Source: CAVQXR01 sp046330455 (GTDB lineage Bacteria > Actinomycetota > Thermoleophilia > Gaiellales > Gaiellaceae). Taken from it: 64,000 bases of DNA. This document shows, piece after piece, positions 52,482-61,982 of this stretch. Within the stretch, counting starts at the first letter, position 1. The number at the start of each line of letters is the position of its first letter. Both the position numbers and the translations under genes were made by a program. The notes under the pieces were generated by a model that worked only from the letters and a program-made list of their open reading frames with translations, was not told the origin of the DNA and did not search any database. The stretch spans positions 248,001 through 312,000 of the forward strand of contig JAXLSU010000001.1 of NCBI GenBank assembly GCA_046330455.1, given 5' to 3'.

Positions 52482-53450
52482 CTACCAGGGGAGACGCGAC
52501 AGGTCGACGTTCCCTCCGCTGACGACGATACCGACGCGGAGGCCCCGAAGCTCGTCCGCACGGCGTACGGCAGCGACGGCCACGGCCGCGCTCGGCTCGA
52601 TCACCTGCTTCGTCCGCTCCCAGACGTAACGCATCGCCTGCACGATCTCGTCCTCGCCGACGGTGACGATCCGCTCGACGTGGTCGCGAACGATTGCAAA
52701 CGTCCGCTCGGAGAGCGAGGTGAGCAGGCCGTCGGCGATCGTGGCCGGGGGAAGGGGTGGCTGGCGAACGCCGGTGGCGAGCGAGCGGGCCGCGTCGCCG
52801 GCGAGCTCCGGCTCGGCGCCGAGCACGCGTAGACCGGGGTCGAGGCCGTGGCCGGCGATCGACGTCCCGGAGAGCAGACCGCCGCCGCCGACCGGCGCGA
52901 TCATCGCGTCGAGGCCGTCGACCTGCTCGAGGAGCTCGAGCGCGGCCGTGCCGGCTCCCGCGATGATCCGGTCGTCGTCGTAGGGGTGGATCTCGATCGC
53001 TCCCGTATCTGCGAGCACGCGTGCGATCGCCTCCTCACGGGCCGCCTGGTCGGCGTCGCACTCGACGATCCGGGCACCGTAGCCGGCGACGGCGGCGCGT
53101 TTGGCGGCCGGAGCCGTGCGGGGCATGACGATGTGGGCCGGGATGCCGCGGCGCCGGGCTGCGAGCGCGAGCGCCGCGGCGTGGTTGCCGGACGAGGCTG
53201 CCGCCACGCCCCTCCGCGCTTCCGCGTCCGTGAGCGAGAGCACGGCATTGGCCGCACCGCGCGCCTTGAACGCGCCGACCTTCTGCAGGTGCTCGCATTT
53301 CAGGAAGGCGCTCGCCCCGAGCCACTCGTCGAGCAGGTGCGACGTCATCACCGGCGTCCGGTGAACGAACGGGGCGATCCGCGCCGCGGCGGTGCGGACG
53401 TCATCGAGCGTCGGTGCCACGTCGTGATCGTACGGGTACGCTGCCGCCAT
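52482..53450 (-). CDS. PLP-dependent threonine/serine dehydratase-family protein
   Basis: A 322-aa fold-type II PLP enzyme. The PLP lysine is in LQKVGAFKARGAANAVLSL, the substrate loop is AASSGNHAAALALAARRRGI, and the phosphate-binding Gly loop is PVGGGGLLSGT. There is no C-terminal ACT domain, as in catabolic threonine dehydratases and hydroxyectoine-pathway EutB. It would release ammonia from threonine, serine or a related hydroxy-amino acid. Confidence 0.87.
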   Translation of the reverse strand: MAAAYPYDHDVAPTLDDVRTAAARIAPFVHRTPVMTSHLLDEWLGASAFLKCEHLQKVGAFKARGAANAVLSLTDAEARRGVAAASSGNHAAALALAARRRGIPAHIVMPRTAPAAKRAAVAGYGARIVECDADQAAREEAIARVLADTGAIEIHPYDDDRIIAGAGTAALELLEQVDGLDAMIAPVGGGGLLSGTSIAGHGLDPGLRVLGAEPELAGDAARSLATGVRQPPLPPATIADGLLTSLSERTFAIVRDHVERIVTVGEDEIVQAMRYVWERTKQVIEPSAAVAVAAVRRADELRGLRVGIVVSGGNVDLSRLPW

Positions 53451-53489
53451 GGAGGCGGCTCGGCCGGGGGCGACAGTCGAGACGAGGCC

Positions 53490-53747
53490 GTGAAAGTCGC
53501 CGTCAGCCCCGACGCGGCTGACCTGATCCGGCGCTGCGGCGGTGAGCTGTACCTGTGGGCCGGTCCGCTCCCCGGCGAGATCTCGTGCTCGGCCGGCGTT
53601 GCTCCGCCGGGAAAGGAGTGGCGGCGGACGTCGCGGCCCGAGCTCGAGATCTTCGTCGCGACCGGAACGAAGGTACCCGGCGGCGGGATCGAGATCACGC
53701 TCGCTCGCTTCCCGCGCAAGCGGCTCCAGGTCGGGCCGCTGCAGTAG
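53490..53747 (+). CDS. Small hypothetical protein
   Basis: 85 aa, not assigned. It begins KVAVSPDAADLIRRCGGELY followed by LWAGPLPGEISCSAG, and ends with alternating strands (GIEITLARFPRKRLQVGPLQ). Two cysteines sit 20 residues apart. The GTG at 53490 has GAGG 3 bases upstream. It is 5 bases before the M20 gene and may be co-transcribed with it. It has no membrane or signal segment. Confidence 0.55.
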   Translation: MKVAVSPDAADLIRRCGGELYLWAGPLPGEISCSAGVAPPGKEWRRTSRPELEIFVATGTKVPGGGIEITLARFPRKRLQVGPLQ

Positions 53748-53752
53748 CCCCG

Positions 53753-54934
53753 ATGGACGCCGTCGAGCTCGTTCGCGCCCGAGCCAGCCTGATCGACGAC
53801 CTGCTCGTACGGCTCGTCCGCGTGCGCTCGGACGACTCGCAGATCGGCGAGATCTGCGAGCTGCTGGCCGCGGAGGCCCGCGCGCTCGGGCTCGAGCGGA
53901 TCCGGCCGGACGCGATGGGCAACCTCGTCGTCGAGGCGGGCGACGGGCCGCTCACGATCCTGTACGACACCCACGTCGACACGGTCGGCGCCGACCCGGT
54001 TGTCTGGGGCTTCGACCCTTGGGAGGGCCGGATCGAGGGCGGCGTGCTCCATGCGCTCGGTGCCTGCGACGAGAAGGGCTCGACCCCCGGGATGCTCCAC
54101 GCGCTCGCGGCGCTCTGGGAGACGGGCGGGCTCGACGGGCTCCGGCTCGTCGTCTTCTGCAACATGGAGGAGCGCGCCGAGGGTCGCTCCGGCCGGCACC
54201 TGGTCGAGCGAGAGGGGCTGAGGCCGGACGCCGTGGTCGTCGGCGAGCCGACGAGCCTTCGCGTCAACCTCGGTCACCGGGGCCGTGCCGAGTACGCGCT
54301 CAGCTTCGCGGGCGAGCAGGAGCACGGAGCGCACGCCGATCCGGAGCGCTCGGCGATCGTCCGTGCGGCGAGGGCGGTGAACGAGCTGTCGACGCTGGAA
54401 TGCCGGGACCACCCCGTGCTGGGCCGCGGCTCGCTCGCCGTGACGCGCATCCACGCGGCCGGCGGCTCGCACAACGTCGTCCCCGGCCGCTGCGACGTGT
54501 ACGTCGACCGTCGCCTCACCCTGGGCGAGGACGCCGGAGACGAGCTCGAGCGACTCCGCGCGCTCGCCGCCCGCCACGGCGGCACTGCCGAGCTCCCCGA
54601 GCTCGACGAGCCGACCTACACGGGCCTGCGACTCGGCGGTCAGCTCGTCTTCCCGGCCTGGCTCACCGACGCAGATGAGCCGATCGCGCTCGCAGCGCTC
54701 GCTACGGCGGGGGCCGTGCTCGGCCGTCCGGTCGGGACAGGTGTCTGGGAGTTCTCGACCAACGGGACGTACTGGGCAGGCGAGGCAGGCATCCCCACGG
54801 TCGGCTTCGGGCCCGGCGACGAGCACGACGCACACACGCCGAACGACCGCGTCGCGCTCGGCGATGTTCGGACGGCCGCGGAGGTGTACACGCGCCTGCC
54901 TGCGGCGCTCCGGAGCGCCCTTTCCGGGCGCTAG
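53753..54934 (+). CDS. M20-family metallohydrolase (YgeY-like)
   Basis: A 393-aa dizinc hydrolase. The metal-ligand candidates H74 and D76 are in TILYDTHVDTVGADP, D106 in GACDEKGSTPG, and the catalytic Glu pair 139-140 in CNMEERAEGRSG. A dimerisation lid domain follows from about 180. Members remove acyl or carbamoyl groups from amino acids or cut dipeptides. It lies 9 bases before the ThDP enzyme gene and runs the same way, so the two may be one transcript. Confidence 0.87.
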   Translation: MDAVELVRARASLIDDLLVRLVRVRSDDSQIGEICELLAAEARALGLERIRPDAMGNLVVEAGDGPLTILYDTHVDTVGADPVVWGFDPWEGRIEGGVLHALGACDEKGSTPGMLHALAALWETGGLDGLRLVVFCNMEERAEGRSGRHLVEREGLRPDAVVVGEPTSLRVNLGHRGRAEYALSFAGEQEHGAHADPERSAIVRAARAVNELSTLECRDHPVLGRGSLAVTRIHAAGGSHNVVPGRCDVYVDRRLTLGEDAGDELERLRALAARHGGTAELPELDEPTYTGLRLGGQLVFPAWLTDADEPIALAALATAGAVLGRPVGTGVWEFSTNGTYWAGEAGIPTVGFGPGDEHDAHTPNDRVALGDVRTAAEVYTRLPAALRSALSGR

Positions 54935-54943
54935 GCTGTCGCC

Positions 54944-56566
54944 GTGGCGCAGCGGACAGTCACCCGGATCGGTGGGCACCTCGTCGCCGAGACGCTCGAG
55001 GCACTCGGCGCGAAGGTCGTCATGGGCCTGCCCGGAATCCACGCGCTCCCGATCTGGGAGGCCCTGCGCACGAGCTCGATCCGGGACGTCGCCTTTCGCA
55101 CGGAGCTCGCGGCGGGCTTTGCCGCCGACGGTTACGCGCGCGTGACCGGACAGCCGGCGCCGCTGCTGCTCTCGACCGGCCCCGGGGCGCTGATCTCGCT
55201 CGCGTCCCTCATGGAGGCCGCGAGCAGCCACGTTCCGGTCGTCGCGATCGCCTCGCAGATCCCCGGCGACCTCATCGGCAAGGGGCGGGGCTACCTGCAC
55301 GAGCTCCCCGACCAGCTCGCCTCCTTCGCCCCGCTCGTCAAGTCGGCAAGGCGTGCGGAGAGCACCGGCGAGATCCCCGAGGTGCTCGCCGAGGCGTGGC
55401 GGATCGCCCGGACGCCGCCGGGCGGCCCCGTCTTCGTCGAGATCCCGACCGACCTGCTCGCCGGAGAGACAGACGCGACCGTGCCCGAGCTCAGCGGCTC
55501 GCCTCCGCCACGCGCTGTCCCTGACGAGGCAGCGCTGGCCGAGGCGACCGGTCTCCTCGCCGGCGCGGACAGGCCGGCGATCTGGGCCGGCGGCGGCGTC
55601 CTGCGCTCGGAGGCGTGGGCCGAGCTCGTCGCGCTCGCCGAGCGGCTCGACGCTCCCGTGGCCACGACGTACATGGGCAAGGGCGCGATTCCCGAGGACC
55701 ACCCGCTCGCCGTCGGCTCCGGCTGTGACGAAGGGGCCATGCTCGAGCTGCTCGAGACGGCCGACGTCGTTCTCGCCGTCGGTACGGAGCTCGGGGCCGA
55801 GACGACCCAGCAGTACCGCCTCCAGTTCCCGGGCCGTCTCGTCCAGATCGACGCCGCCGCCGAGCGGATCGGGGCCACCTATCCGGCGCTCGGCCTCGTG
55901 GGAGACGCCGGGGCAACCCTTGCGGCGCTTGCCGGCAGGCTCGAGCCGCGACGGGCGGACGGTGCCGCGCGGGCCTCGTCGGTCCGGGAGCGGATTGCCT
56001 CCGGCCTTCGCAACCGCGGCGAGGACGAGCTCGAGCTCGGCCTGCTCGACACGATTCGCGCGGCGCTCCCCCGCGACGCCGTCCACGCGTGGGACATGAC
56101 GATCCTCGCCTACTGCGCGGGCGCGCACTTCCCCGCGCTTGCGCCCCGTCGCTTCCTCTACCCGCTCGGCTCGGGAACGCTCGGCTACGCCTGGTCCGCG
56201 GCGCTCGGCGCGAAGCTCGCGCTGCCGGGCACGGCGGCGCTGGCCGTTCACGGTGACGGCGGCGTCATGTACGGGCTCCAGGAGCTGGCGACCGCCCGCC
56301 AGCACCACATCGCCGCCAAGCTGCTGATCGTCGACGACGGGGCCTACGGGATCCTGCGCGAATACCAGGAGGACGCGTTCGGTGCAACGCACTCGGTGGA
56401 TCTCGTGCAGCCGGATTTCGCGTCGCTCTCGGCCGCGTACGGCGTGCCGGCGCGCGAGGCGACGCCCGAGAGCCTCGGCGACACGCTGACCTGGGCGTTC
56501 GCGATCGACGGCCCGGCCGTCGTCGTCCTGCGGACGAAGCTCCACTGGATCCGGCCCACCGTCTAG
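54944..56566 (+). CDS. Thiamine diphosphate-dependent enzyme (acetolactate synthase/decarboxylase family)
   Basis: 540 aa in three domains: N-terminal Pyr (AFRTELAAGFAADGYARVTG, with the Glu that activates ThDP), central helical domain (about 190-320), and C-terminal PP domain with GDGGVMYGLQELATARQHHI carrying the metal-binding GDG. The whole resembles acetolactate synthase large subunits and benzoylformate-type decarboxylases. Without a regulatory ilvN subunit or ilvC nearby, a catabolic carboligase or decarboxylase role is more likely. The start is GTG at 54944. Confidence 0.85.
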   Translation: MAQRTVTRIGGHLVAETLEALGAKVVMGLPGIHALPIWEALRTSSIRDVAFRTELAAGFAADGYARVTGQPAPLLLSTGPGALISLASLMEAASSHVPVVAIASQIPGDLIGKGRGYLHELPDQLASFAPLVKSARRAESTGEIPEVLAEAWRIARTPPGGPVFVEIPTDLLAGETDATVPELSGSPPPRAVPDEAALAEATGLLAGADRPAIWAGGGVLRSEAWAELVALAERLDAPVATTYMGKGAIPEDHPLAVGSGCDEGAMLELLETADVVLAVGTELGAETTQQYRLQFPGRLVQIDAAAERIGATYPALGLVGDAGATLAALAGRLEPRRADGAARASSVRERIASGLRNRGEDELELGLLDTIRAALPRDAVHAWDMTILAYCAGAHFPALAPRRFLYPLGSGTLGYAWSAALGAKLALPGTAALAVHGDGGVMYGLQELATARQHHIAAKLLIVDDGAYGILREYQEDAFGATHSVDLVQPDFASLSAAYGVPAREATPESLGDTLTWAFAIDGPAVVVLRTKLHWIRPTV

Positions 56567-56588
56567 CCGCCGTCACGGCACCCCTGTG

Positions 56589-57713
56589 ATGACCGACTGG
56601 AGCCGCCTCGTCAAGCCGTCCCTTCTCGGGGTCGATCCGTACGACCCGGGCGAGAGCCTGAGCGAGCTCCGGGAGCGCTTCGGCCTCGACGAGCTCGTGA
56701 AGCTGAACTGGAACGAGGGGCTGTTCGGGCCCGGGCCCGGCGTGCTCGAGGCAGCAGCCGCCGAGCTCGAGAACGCCTGGATGTATCCGGAGCAGTCCTA
56801 CGCCGACTTCCGCGCGGCCGTGGCCGCGTCGGTGGCTGCGCGGCCGGAGCAGGTCGTTCCCGCCCACGGGATCCAGGCGCTCGTGGCGATCATCGGGGCC
56901 GCGCTCGTCAGGCCGGGAGTCACGGCGGTCGTCCCGGCGCCGACCTACGGCCTCTACGCCCAGGCCTGGAGCGCAGCCGGAGCGGCCGTCGAACGGGTAC
57001 CGCTGCGGGGCCTGCGGCTCGACCTCGAAGCGATGGCCGAAGCGACCCGGCGTACCGGCGCGCTCCTCGTCCTCGTGTGCGATCCGAACAACCCGACCGG
57101 CGCCGGGGTCGAGCCCGACGAGTGGGACGCGTTCCTCGAGCTGCTGCCCGGGGACACCGTCGTCGTCGCCGACGAGGCCTACGGCGAGTACGTCGAGCCG
57201 TCGCTCCGGCCGCCCCGCCAGCGTGACATCGACGAGGGCCGGCCCGTGATCGTGCTGCGGACGTTCTCGAAGCTCTTCGGGCTCGCCGGGCTACGCCTCG
57301 GCTATGCGCTCGCCCCGGAGCCGCTGGCGCGGTACCTGGACGTCGTGCAGGAGCCGTTCAACGTGAACCGCGCCGCGCTCGCGGCCGGCCGTGCTGCGCT
57401 CGCCGTTCCCGGTCTCGTCGAGCAGCGCCGCCGCGAGACGGCCGAGGCGCGCGAGGTGCTCGCCCGCGGGCTGCGGGAGGCAGGGACGACGCCGCATCCG
57501 TCCCGGGCCAACTTCCTGCTCGTCGACGTCGGCGTCGACGACGTCGCGCTCACCGAGGCGCTCCTGCGCCGCGGTCTGCTCATCCGGGCCGGGAGCGAGT
57601 TCGGGCTGCCCGGGCACGTGCGGATCACGGTCGGCCCCGTGCCGATCATGGAGCGCGTGGCCGCAGAGCTCGCCGAGATCCGCGCAACCCTTCTGGAAGC
57701 TCCGCAGACCTAG
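56589..57713 (+). CDS. Class I/II PLP aminotransferase (HisC-like)
   Basis: A 374-aa fold-type I enzyme. It has NWNEGLFGPGPGVLEAAAAE, VCDPNNPTGAGVEPDEWDAF, VVADEAYGEYV and the PLP lysine in VLRTFSKLFGLAGLRLGYAL, the histidinol-phosphate aminotransferase pattern. No other his genes are present, so it could serve another amino acid. ATG 56589 and GTG 56586 are adjacent possible starts. It overlaps the end of potA on the other strand by 4 bp. Confidence 0.87.
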   Translation: MTDWSRLVKPSLLGVDPYDPGESLSELRERFGLDELVKLNWNEGLFGPGPGVLEAAAAELENAWMYPEQSYADFRAAVAASVAARPEQVVPAHGIQALVAIIGAALVRPGVTAVVPAPTYGLYAQAWSAAGAAVERVPLRGLRLDLEAMAEATRRTGALLVLVCDPNNPTGAGVEPDEWDAFLELLPGDTVVVADEAYGEYVEPSLRPPRQRDIDEGRPVIVLRTFSKLFGLAGLRLGYALAPEPLARYLDVVQEPFNVNRAALAAGRAALAVPGLVEQRRRETAEAREVLARGLREAGTTPHPSRANFLLVDVGVDDVALTEALLRRGLLIRAGSEFGLPGHVRITVGPVPIMERVAAELAEIRATLLEAPQT

Positions 57714-58792
57714 CTCGCCGCGGGTGGTGCGAGGACGCGGAGCGCATCCGCCGGAAGGCGCAGGGTCACGGGTGCGCCCTCCTCGAAGGGCAGCGGCGCT
57801 CCGTCGTTGGAGACGACGGCCGTGACGAGGTCTCCGCCGAGGGCCCGGATGCGAAGCTCGCGGAAGCTCCCGCGGAAGACCGTGTTCTCGATCATCCCGG
57901 GCAGCGAGTTCGGCTCGTCGGCTCCCTGCGGGGCGAGCTGGACACGCTCCGGGCGGATCACCGCCTTCACCGGCCCGCGGGCGGCGATGTCGCCCTGGCT
58001 CGCCCGGAGCGTCCGCTCGCCGACGCGGAGGACGCAGTCGTTGCCGTCGGACTCGACGGCCTCCGCGGTGATCAGGTTCGAGACCCCCAGGAAGTCGGCG
58101 ACGAACAGTGTGGCGGGCTCCTCGTAGACCGCCTGCGGAGGCCCGACCTGCTCGATGCGCCCGTCGTTCATGAGCGCGAGGCGGTCGCTCATCGTCAGCG
58201 CCTCCTCCTGATCGTGCGTGACGAACACGAAGGTGATCCCGACCTCGGCCTGGAGGTTCTTCAGCTCGACCTGGAGATCCTTGCGCAGGCGCGCGTCGAG
58301 GGCACCGAGCGGCTCGTCGAGCAGGAGCACGCGCGGGCGCAGGACGAGCGCGCGCGCGAGCGCGACGCGCTGCTGCTGGCCGCCCGAGAGCTGGCTCGGC
58401 TTGCGGCTCTCGAAGGCGGAGAGCCGAACGAGGCCGAGCGTCTCCGTCACGAGTCGCCGGCGCTCGTCCTTCGTGACCCGCTTGTACTTGAGGCCGAAGG
58501 CGACGTTGTCGGCCACGCTCAGGTGCGGGAAGAGCGCGTAGCTCTGGAACACCGTGTTGACGTTGCGACGGTGCGGAGGGGTGTTCGCCATGTCGACGCC
58601 GTCGAGGAGGATCTGGCCGCTCGTGGGCCGCTCGAAACCGGCGATCATCCGCAGCGTCGTCGACTTCCCGCAGCCAGAAGGGCCCACCATCGTGAAGAAC
58701 TCGCCCGGGGGCATGTGCAACTCGATGTCGTCGACGGCGACGAAGTCGCCGAAGCGCTTCGTGAGCGACTCGAGCCTGATCTCGCCTTCCAT
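57710..58792 (-). CDS. potA: Spermidine/putrescine-type ABC transporter ATPase
   Basis: 360 aa. Walker A is MVGPSGCGKST, signature LSGGQQQRVALARALVLRPR, Walker B VLLLDEPLGALDA, switch FVTHDQEEALTMSDR, plus a C-terminal TOBE domain (about 285-350). It drives the PotB/PotC permeases. The gene is 3 bases after potC, last in the potD-potB-potC-potA operon. Confidence 0.95.
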   Translation of the reverse strand: MEGEIRLESLTKRFGDFVAVDDIELHMPPGEFFTMVGPSGCGKSTTLRMIAGFERPTSGQILLDGVDMANTPPHRRNVNTVFQSYALFPHLSVADNVAFGLKYKRVTKDERRRLVTETLGLVRLSAFESRKPSQLSGGQQQRVALARALVLRPRVLLLDEPLGALDARLRKDLQVELKNLQAEVGITFVFVTHDQEEALTMSDRLALMNDGRIEQVGPPQAVYEEPATLFVADFLGVSNLITAEAVESDGNDCVLRVGERTLRASQGDIAARGPVKAVIRPERVQLAPQGADEPNSLPGMIENTVFRGSFRELRIRALGGDLVTAVVSNDGAPLPFEEGAPVTLRLPADALRVLAPPAAS

Positions 58793-58795
58793 GGG

Positions 58796-59653
58796 CTAGC
58801 CCTCCAGGGTCGCGACCGCCGCGGCGCTTTCTCCCCCCGCAAAACGGCGGTAGACGAGATAGGCGAGCCCGAGGGTCAGGAGCGTCAGTACGAGCGTGAT
58901 CGTTGCGAGTGCGTTCAGCGCCGGGGTCGGCGCGCCCCTCGCGGTCGAGTAGAGGAGCATCGACACCGTGTTCGTCTCGGCTCCGGCCGCGAGGTACTGG
59001 GTGATCACGAAGTCGTCGATCGAGAGCGCGAAGACGACTCCGGCGCTTGCGAGGATCGCGGGTGCGAGCAGCGGCAGGAGCACGCGGAACAGGCGGTCGT
59101 ACAACGGCGCGCCGAGGTCCGCCGCCGCCTCCTCGAAGTCACGGCCGATCGAGACGAGGCGGCCCCGGACGATGACGACGACGTAGGAGACGGCGAACGT
59201 CACCTGCCCGATCGCCTGGGCCGTCGTCCCGAGGCTGATGAACGTGAAGATCTGCAGGAAGAGGAGCAGCAGGGCCACACCCATCACGAGCTCGGGCGTC
59301 ACGAGGGGCAGCAGCATGAGCGTGTTCACGGTGCCGCTTCCCCGGCCCCGCCAGCGCTGGAGCCCGAGCGCGAGCATGACGCCGAGAGGAACGCTGATCG
59401 CCACGCAGATCACGGCGAGGAGCAGGGTGTGCTCGAGGGCAGAGAGCAGGGCCGGGTCGTGGAGGACGCTTCCGGTCGGGTCTCCCGTGAACCAGCGCAT
59501 CGAGAAGCCCTGCCAGGTCGTGCGCGAGCGCCCGTCGTTGAACGCGAACAGGACCGCGATCGCGACGGGGATGATCGACCAGAGGATGTACAGCCCCGTG
59601 ACCAGCGGCAGGAAGCGAGGCTTGCCCCACGGGTTTCGAAGCCAGGCGGTCAC
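58796..59653 (-). CDS. potC: Spermidine/putrescine-type ABC transporter permease
   Basis: A 285-aa protein with six membrane helices. The EAA-type loop is DFEEAAADLGAPLYDRLFRV followed by LLPLLAP, and the FSIDDFV-like motif appears as FALSIDDFVITQYLA, typical of PotC. The GTG at 59653 overlaps the potB stop by 4 bp. It acts with PotB as the membrane channel. Confidence 0.93.
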   Translation of the reverse strand: MTAWLRNPWGKPRFLPLVTGLYILWSIIPVAIAVLFAFNDGRSRTTWQGFSMRWFTGDPTGSVLHDPALLSALEHTLLLAVICVAISVPLGVMLALGLQRWRGRGSGTVNTLMLLPLVTPELVMGVALLLLFLQIFTFISLGTTAQAIGQVTFAVSYVVVIVRGRLVSIGRDFEEAAADLGAPLYDRLFRVLLPLLAPAILASAGVVFALSIDDFVITQYLAAGAETNTVSMLLYSTARGAPTPALNALATITLVLTLLTLGLAYLVYRRFAGGESAAAVATLEG

Positions 59654-60567
59654 GCTTCGGCCGCCTCCTTCCCGGCCTGCCTCGTGGCGCGCAGGTAGTA
59701 GAGCATCAGCACGAGGAGGATCACCGAGAGCAGCACGGTCAGCACCGCGCCGACGACCTTCTCCGAGCCCTGGCGCATGAGCTGGTCGATCTGGTTCCCG
59801 ATCAGCGACGTCTTCGCGGACGCGGAGACGAGGTCGGGCGTGTAGTAGTCGCCGAACATCGGCAGCGCGATCAGGACGACGCCCGCGAGGATCCCGGGCA
59901 TCGACAGCGGGAGGGTCACGCGCCGGAACGCGCTGAACGGGCTGGCGCCGAGGTCGCGGGCGGCCTCGATCTGGCGCTGGTCGATCTGGTCGAGGGCCGC
60001 ATAGAGCGGGATGATCAGGAACGGGATGTAGCCGTAGACGAGTGCGATCACGACCGTGGAGGCCTGCCCCTCGAGCCAGCCACCCTCGCTCCCGAGCAGC
60101 CCCAGGCTGATGAAGAGCTGGTCGATCGAGAGGTAGTGGAGGACCTTCGTCGCCCAGCCGTCGGGGCCGAGCAGGTTGATCCAGGCGAGCATCCGCATCA
60201 GGTAGTTGATCCAGAAGGGGAGGATGAGCAAGAGGAGGACGAGCCCCTTCCAGCGGCCGGCGTGGCGGGCGGCGAAGTAGGCGACCGGGTAGCCGACGAG
60301 CAGGGAGATGGCGAGGGCGATCGCCACGTAGGCGAAGGTGCGCAGGAAGACGGTGAGGAACTGCTCGCCGTTCCAGATGTTCTCGAGCACCTCGAGGAAG
60401 TAGCCGACGTTCCATTGGGTCGGGCTCCAGAACGGGACGACCTCGTTGAGCGTGTTCGTGTTGCCGAAGGCGACCGCGATGACCGCGTAGAACGCGACGA
60501 GGAAGAAGACGGACAGCCAGAGGACTCCGGGAGCCGCGAGCAGGCGCCAGAACCAGCGGCCCTCCAT
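59650..60567 (-). CDS. potB: Spermidine/putrescine-type ABC transporter permease
   Basis: A 305-aa protein with about six helices. LLILPFWINYLMRMLAWINL is the highly conserved PotB segment, and the EAA loop is QIEAARDLGASPFSAFRRVT. The long loop between helices 1 and 2 (about 32-70) matches the family. The ATG overlaps the potD stop codon (TAATG). Confidence 0.94.
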   Translation of the reverse strand: MEGRWFWRLLAAPGVLWLSVFFLVAFYAVIAVAFGNTNTLNEVVPFWSPTQWNVGYFLEVLENIWNGEQFLTVFLRTFAYVAIALAISLLVGYPVAYFAARHAGRWKGLVLLLLILPFWINYLMRMLAWINLLGPDGWATKVLHYLSIDQLFISLGLLGSEGGWLEGQASTVVIALVYGYIPFLIIPLYAALDQIDQRQIEAARDLGASPFSAFRRVTLPLSMPGILAGVVLIALPMFGDYYTPDLVSASAKTSLIGNQIDQLMRQGSEKVVGAVLTVLLSVILLVLMLYYLRATRQAGKEAAEA

Positions 60568-61904
60568 TAGCCGGCCTTGAACCTCGACCAGGCCTGCTCC
60601 CAGACCCGCTCACCCTCGACCGTGAGCTGGAGCAGTTCCTGGTTGAACCGGAACTGGTCGGGGCGGATGACCGCCGTCTCGAGCGAGCGTGGGATCAGCC
60701 CGCTCGTGATCAGCGCCTCTGCATCCAGGTTCTTCTGGGGCGGCGGGTACCCGTTGAAGTTCGCGAAGTTGTCGTAGGCGTTCTTCTCGTCGAGCATGAA
60801 GTTGAGAAAGGTGTGCGCGAGCACCGGCCGGTCGGAGACGCGCGTGATGCAGAGGAAGTCGTTCTGCACGACGCCGCCACTGTCCGGGCCCCAGTAGGAG
60901 AGGACGTCGGGCTTCGTGCCCGGCGGCATGTAGTAGATGGCGCCCGCGAGCAGGTCGCCCGACCACGTGTGATGGAGCCAGCTCCTCCCCTCTGGCAGCG
61001 TCTGGTAGGACGTGATCACGACCTTGACGTTGCAGATGTCCGTCAGCTCCTCGAGCGCCTTCCCGGCTGCATCGACGATCGTGGGATCCTCGGTGTTGAC
61101 GTCGGCGACCTTTCCGGCCGTCATCGCGTCGCGTTGCATGGGCATGGAGAGCGTGTCGCGCTTGTCGTCGAGCACGCCGACCTTGCCGCGGTAGGCCTGC
61201 GACTGCCAGAGGATGTCCCATGGAACGTCCATGGCGGCGATGTCCTCGGTCACCTTGTCGTTTCGCCAGCCGATCCCGTCCCCCCAGACCGTGTACGGGA
61301 CGGTGAAGCGTGCGCCGCGATCGTAGAACGGATCCTGGAGCTCGGGCCAGACGTTCTTCTCGAGGTTCGGGAGGTAGGCGTGGTTGAGTGGCTGGAGCAG
61401 CTGCTTGGCGATCAGCGTGACGATCACGCTCCCGCTCAGCCCGATGATCACGTCGAAGTCGACGGTGCCGGAGGAGAGCTTCGCGATCGCCTCGTCGGAG
61501 GAGTTGTACGTCCCGATCTTGACCTCGCAGTCGTACTGCTTCCCGAACTTCTTCACCAGCCCCGGATCGATGTAGTCGGCGTAGTTGAAGATGCGGAGCG
61601 TGCCGCCCTCCGGCGTGCCGCCCTCGGGGATCATCGGGTTGTCGTCGGTGATCGCCCAGGTGACGCTGTTGTCGTTGCGGGGCAGCGGCAACCCGCCCGG
61701 GCCGACGGGCTTCGGCTGGACGAGGCCCGATTCGAGCCCGCCGCCGGTGCCGTCGCCCCCCGTCTCCTCGCACGCGCCGATCGGAGTCGTCGTGTTCTGG
61801 CAGCCCGCGATGACGAACCCGGCCCCGACGCTCGCCGTCGCAGCGGCGGCGCTACGGAGGAACTGCCCGCGGGTCAGACCTGGCCTGTCTTTCGGGTGCC
61901 GCAT
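60567..61904 (-). CDS. potD: Spermidine/putrescine-type substrate-binding lipoprotein
   Basis: 445 aa. The signal region LTRGQFLRSAAAATASVGAG resembles a Tat motif but has Gly in place of the second Arg; a lipobox follows, with Cys35 in VIAGC. The mature part has the PotD opening LRIFNYADYIDPGLVKKFGK and IGTYNSSDEAIAKLSSGTVD. The Asp/Glu and aromatic residues that hold the diamine cannot be fixed without alignment. It is first in the pot operon. Confidence 0.93.
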   Translation of the reverse strand: MRHPKDRPGLTRGQFLRSAAAATASVGAGFVIAGCQNTTTPIGACEETGGDGTGGGLESGLVQPKPVGPGGLPLPRNDNSVTWAITDDNPMIPEGGTPEGGTLRIFNYADYIDPGLVKKFGKQYDCEVKIGTYNSSDEAIAKLSSGTVDFDVIIGLSGSVIVTLIAKQLLQPLNHAYLPNLEKNVWPELQDPFYDRGARFTVPYTVWGDGIGWRNDKVTEDIAAMDVPWDILWQSQAYRGKVGVLDDKRDTLSMPMQRDAMTAGKVADVNTEDPTIVDAAGKALEELTDICNVKVVITSYQTLPEGRSWLHHTWSGDLLAGAIYYMPPGTKPDVLSYWGPDSGGVVQNDFLCITRVSDRPVLAHTFLNFMLDEKNAYDNFANFNGYPPPQKNLDAEALITSGLIPRSLETAVIRPDQFRFNQELLQLTVEGERVWEQAWSRFKAG

Positions 61905-61982
61905 TCCCCTCCCGGTTCGGTGGGCCGCACTATACGACGGAAGGGCGACGCCGTCGAGCCGGAGGGCGACGGGTCCGGGCTC

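Noticed and set aside
53348..56545. 1065-codon open frame on the minus strand
   Set aside because: It is antisense to the well-conserved dehydratase, M20 and ThDP genes. Long antisense frames are expected at this GC content, and its protein is Arg/Gly/Asp-rich with no recognisable domain.
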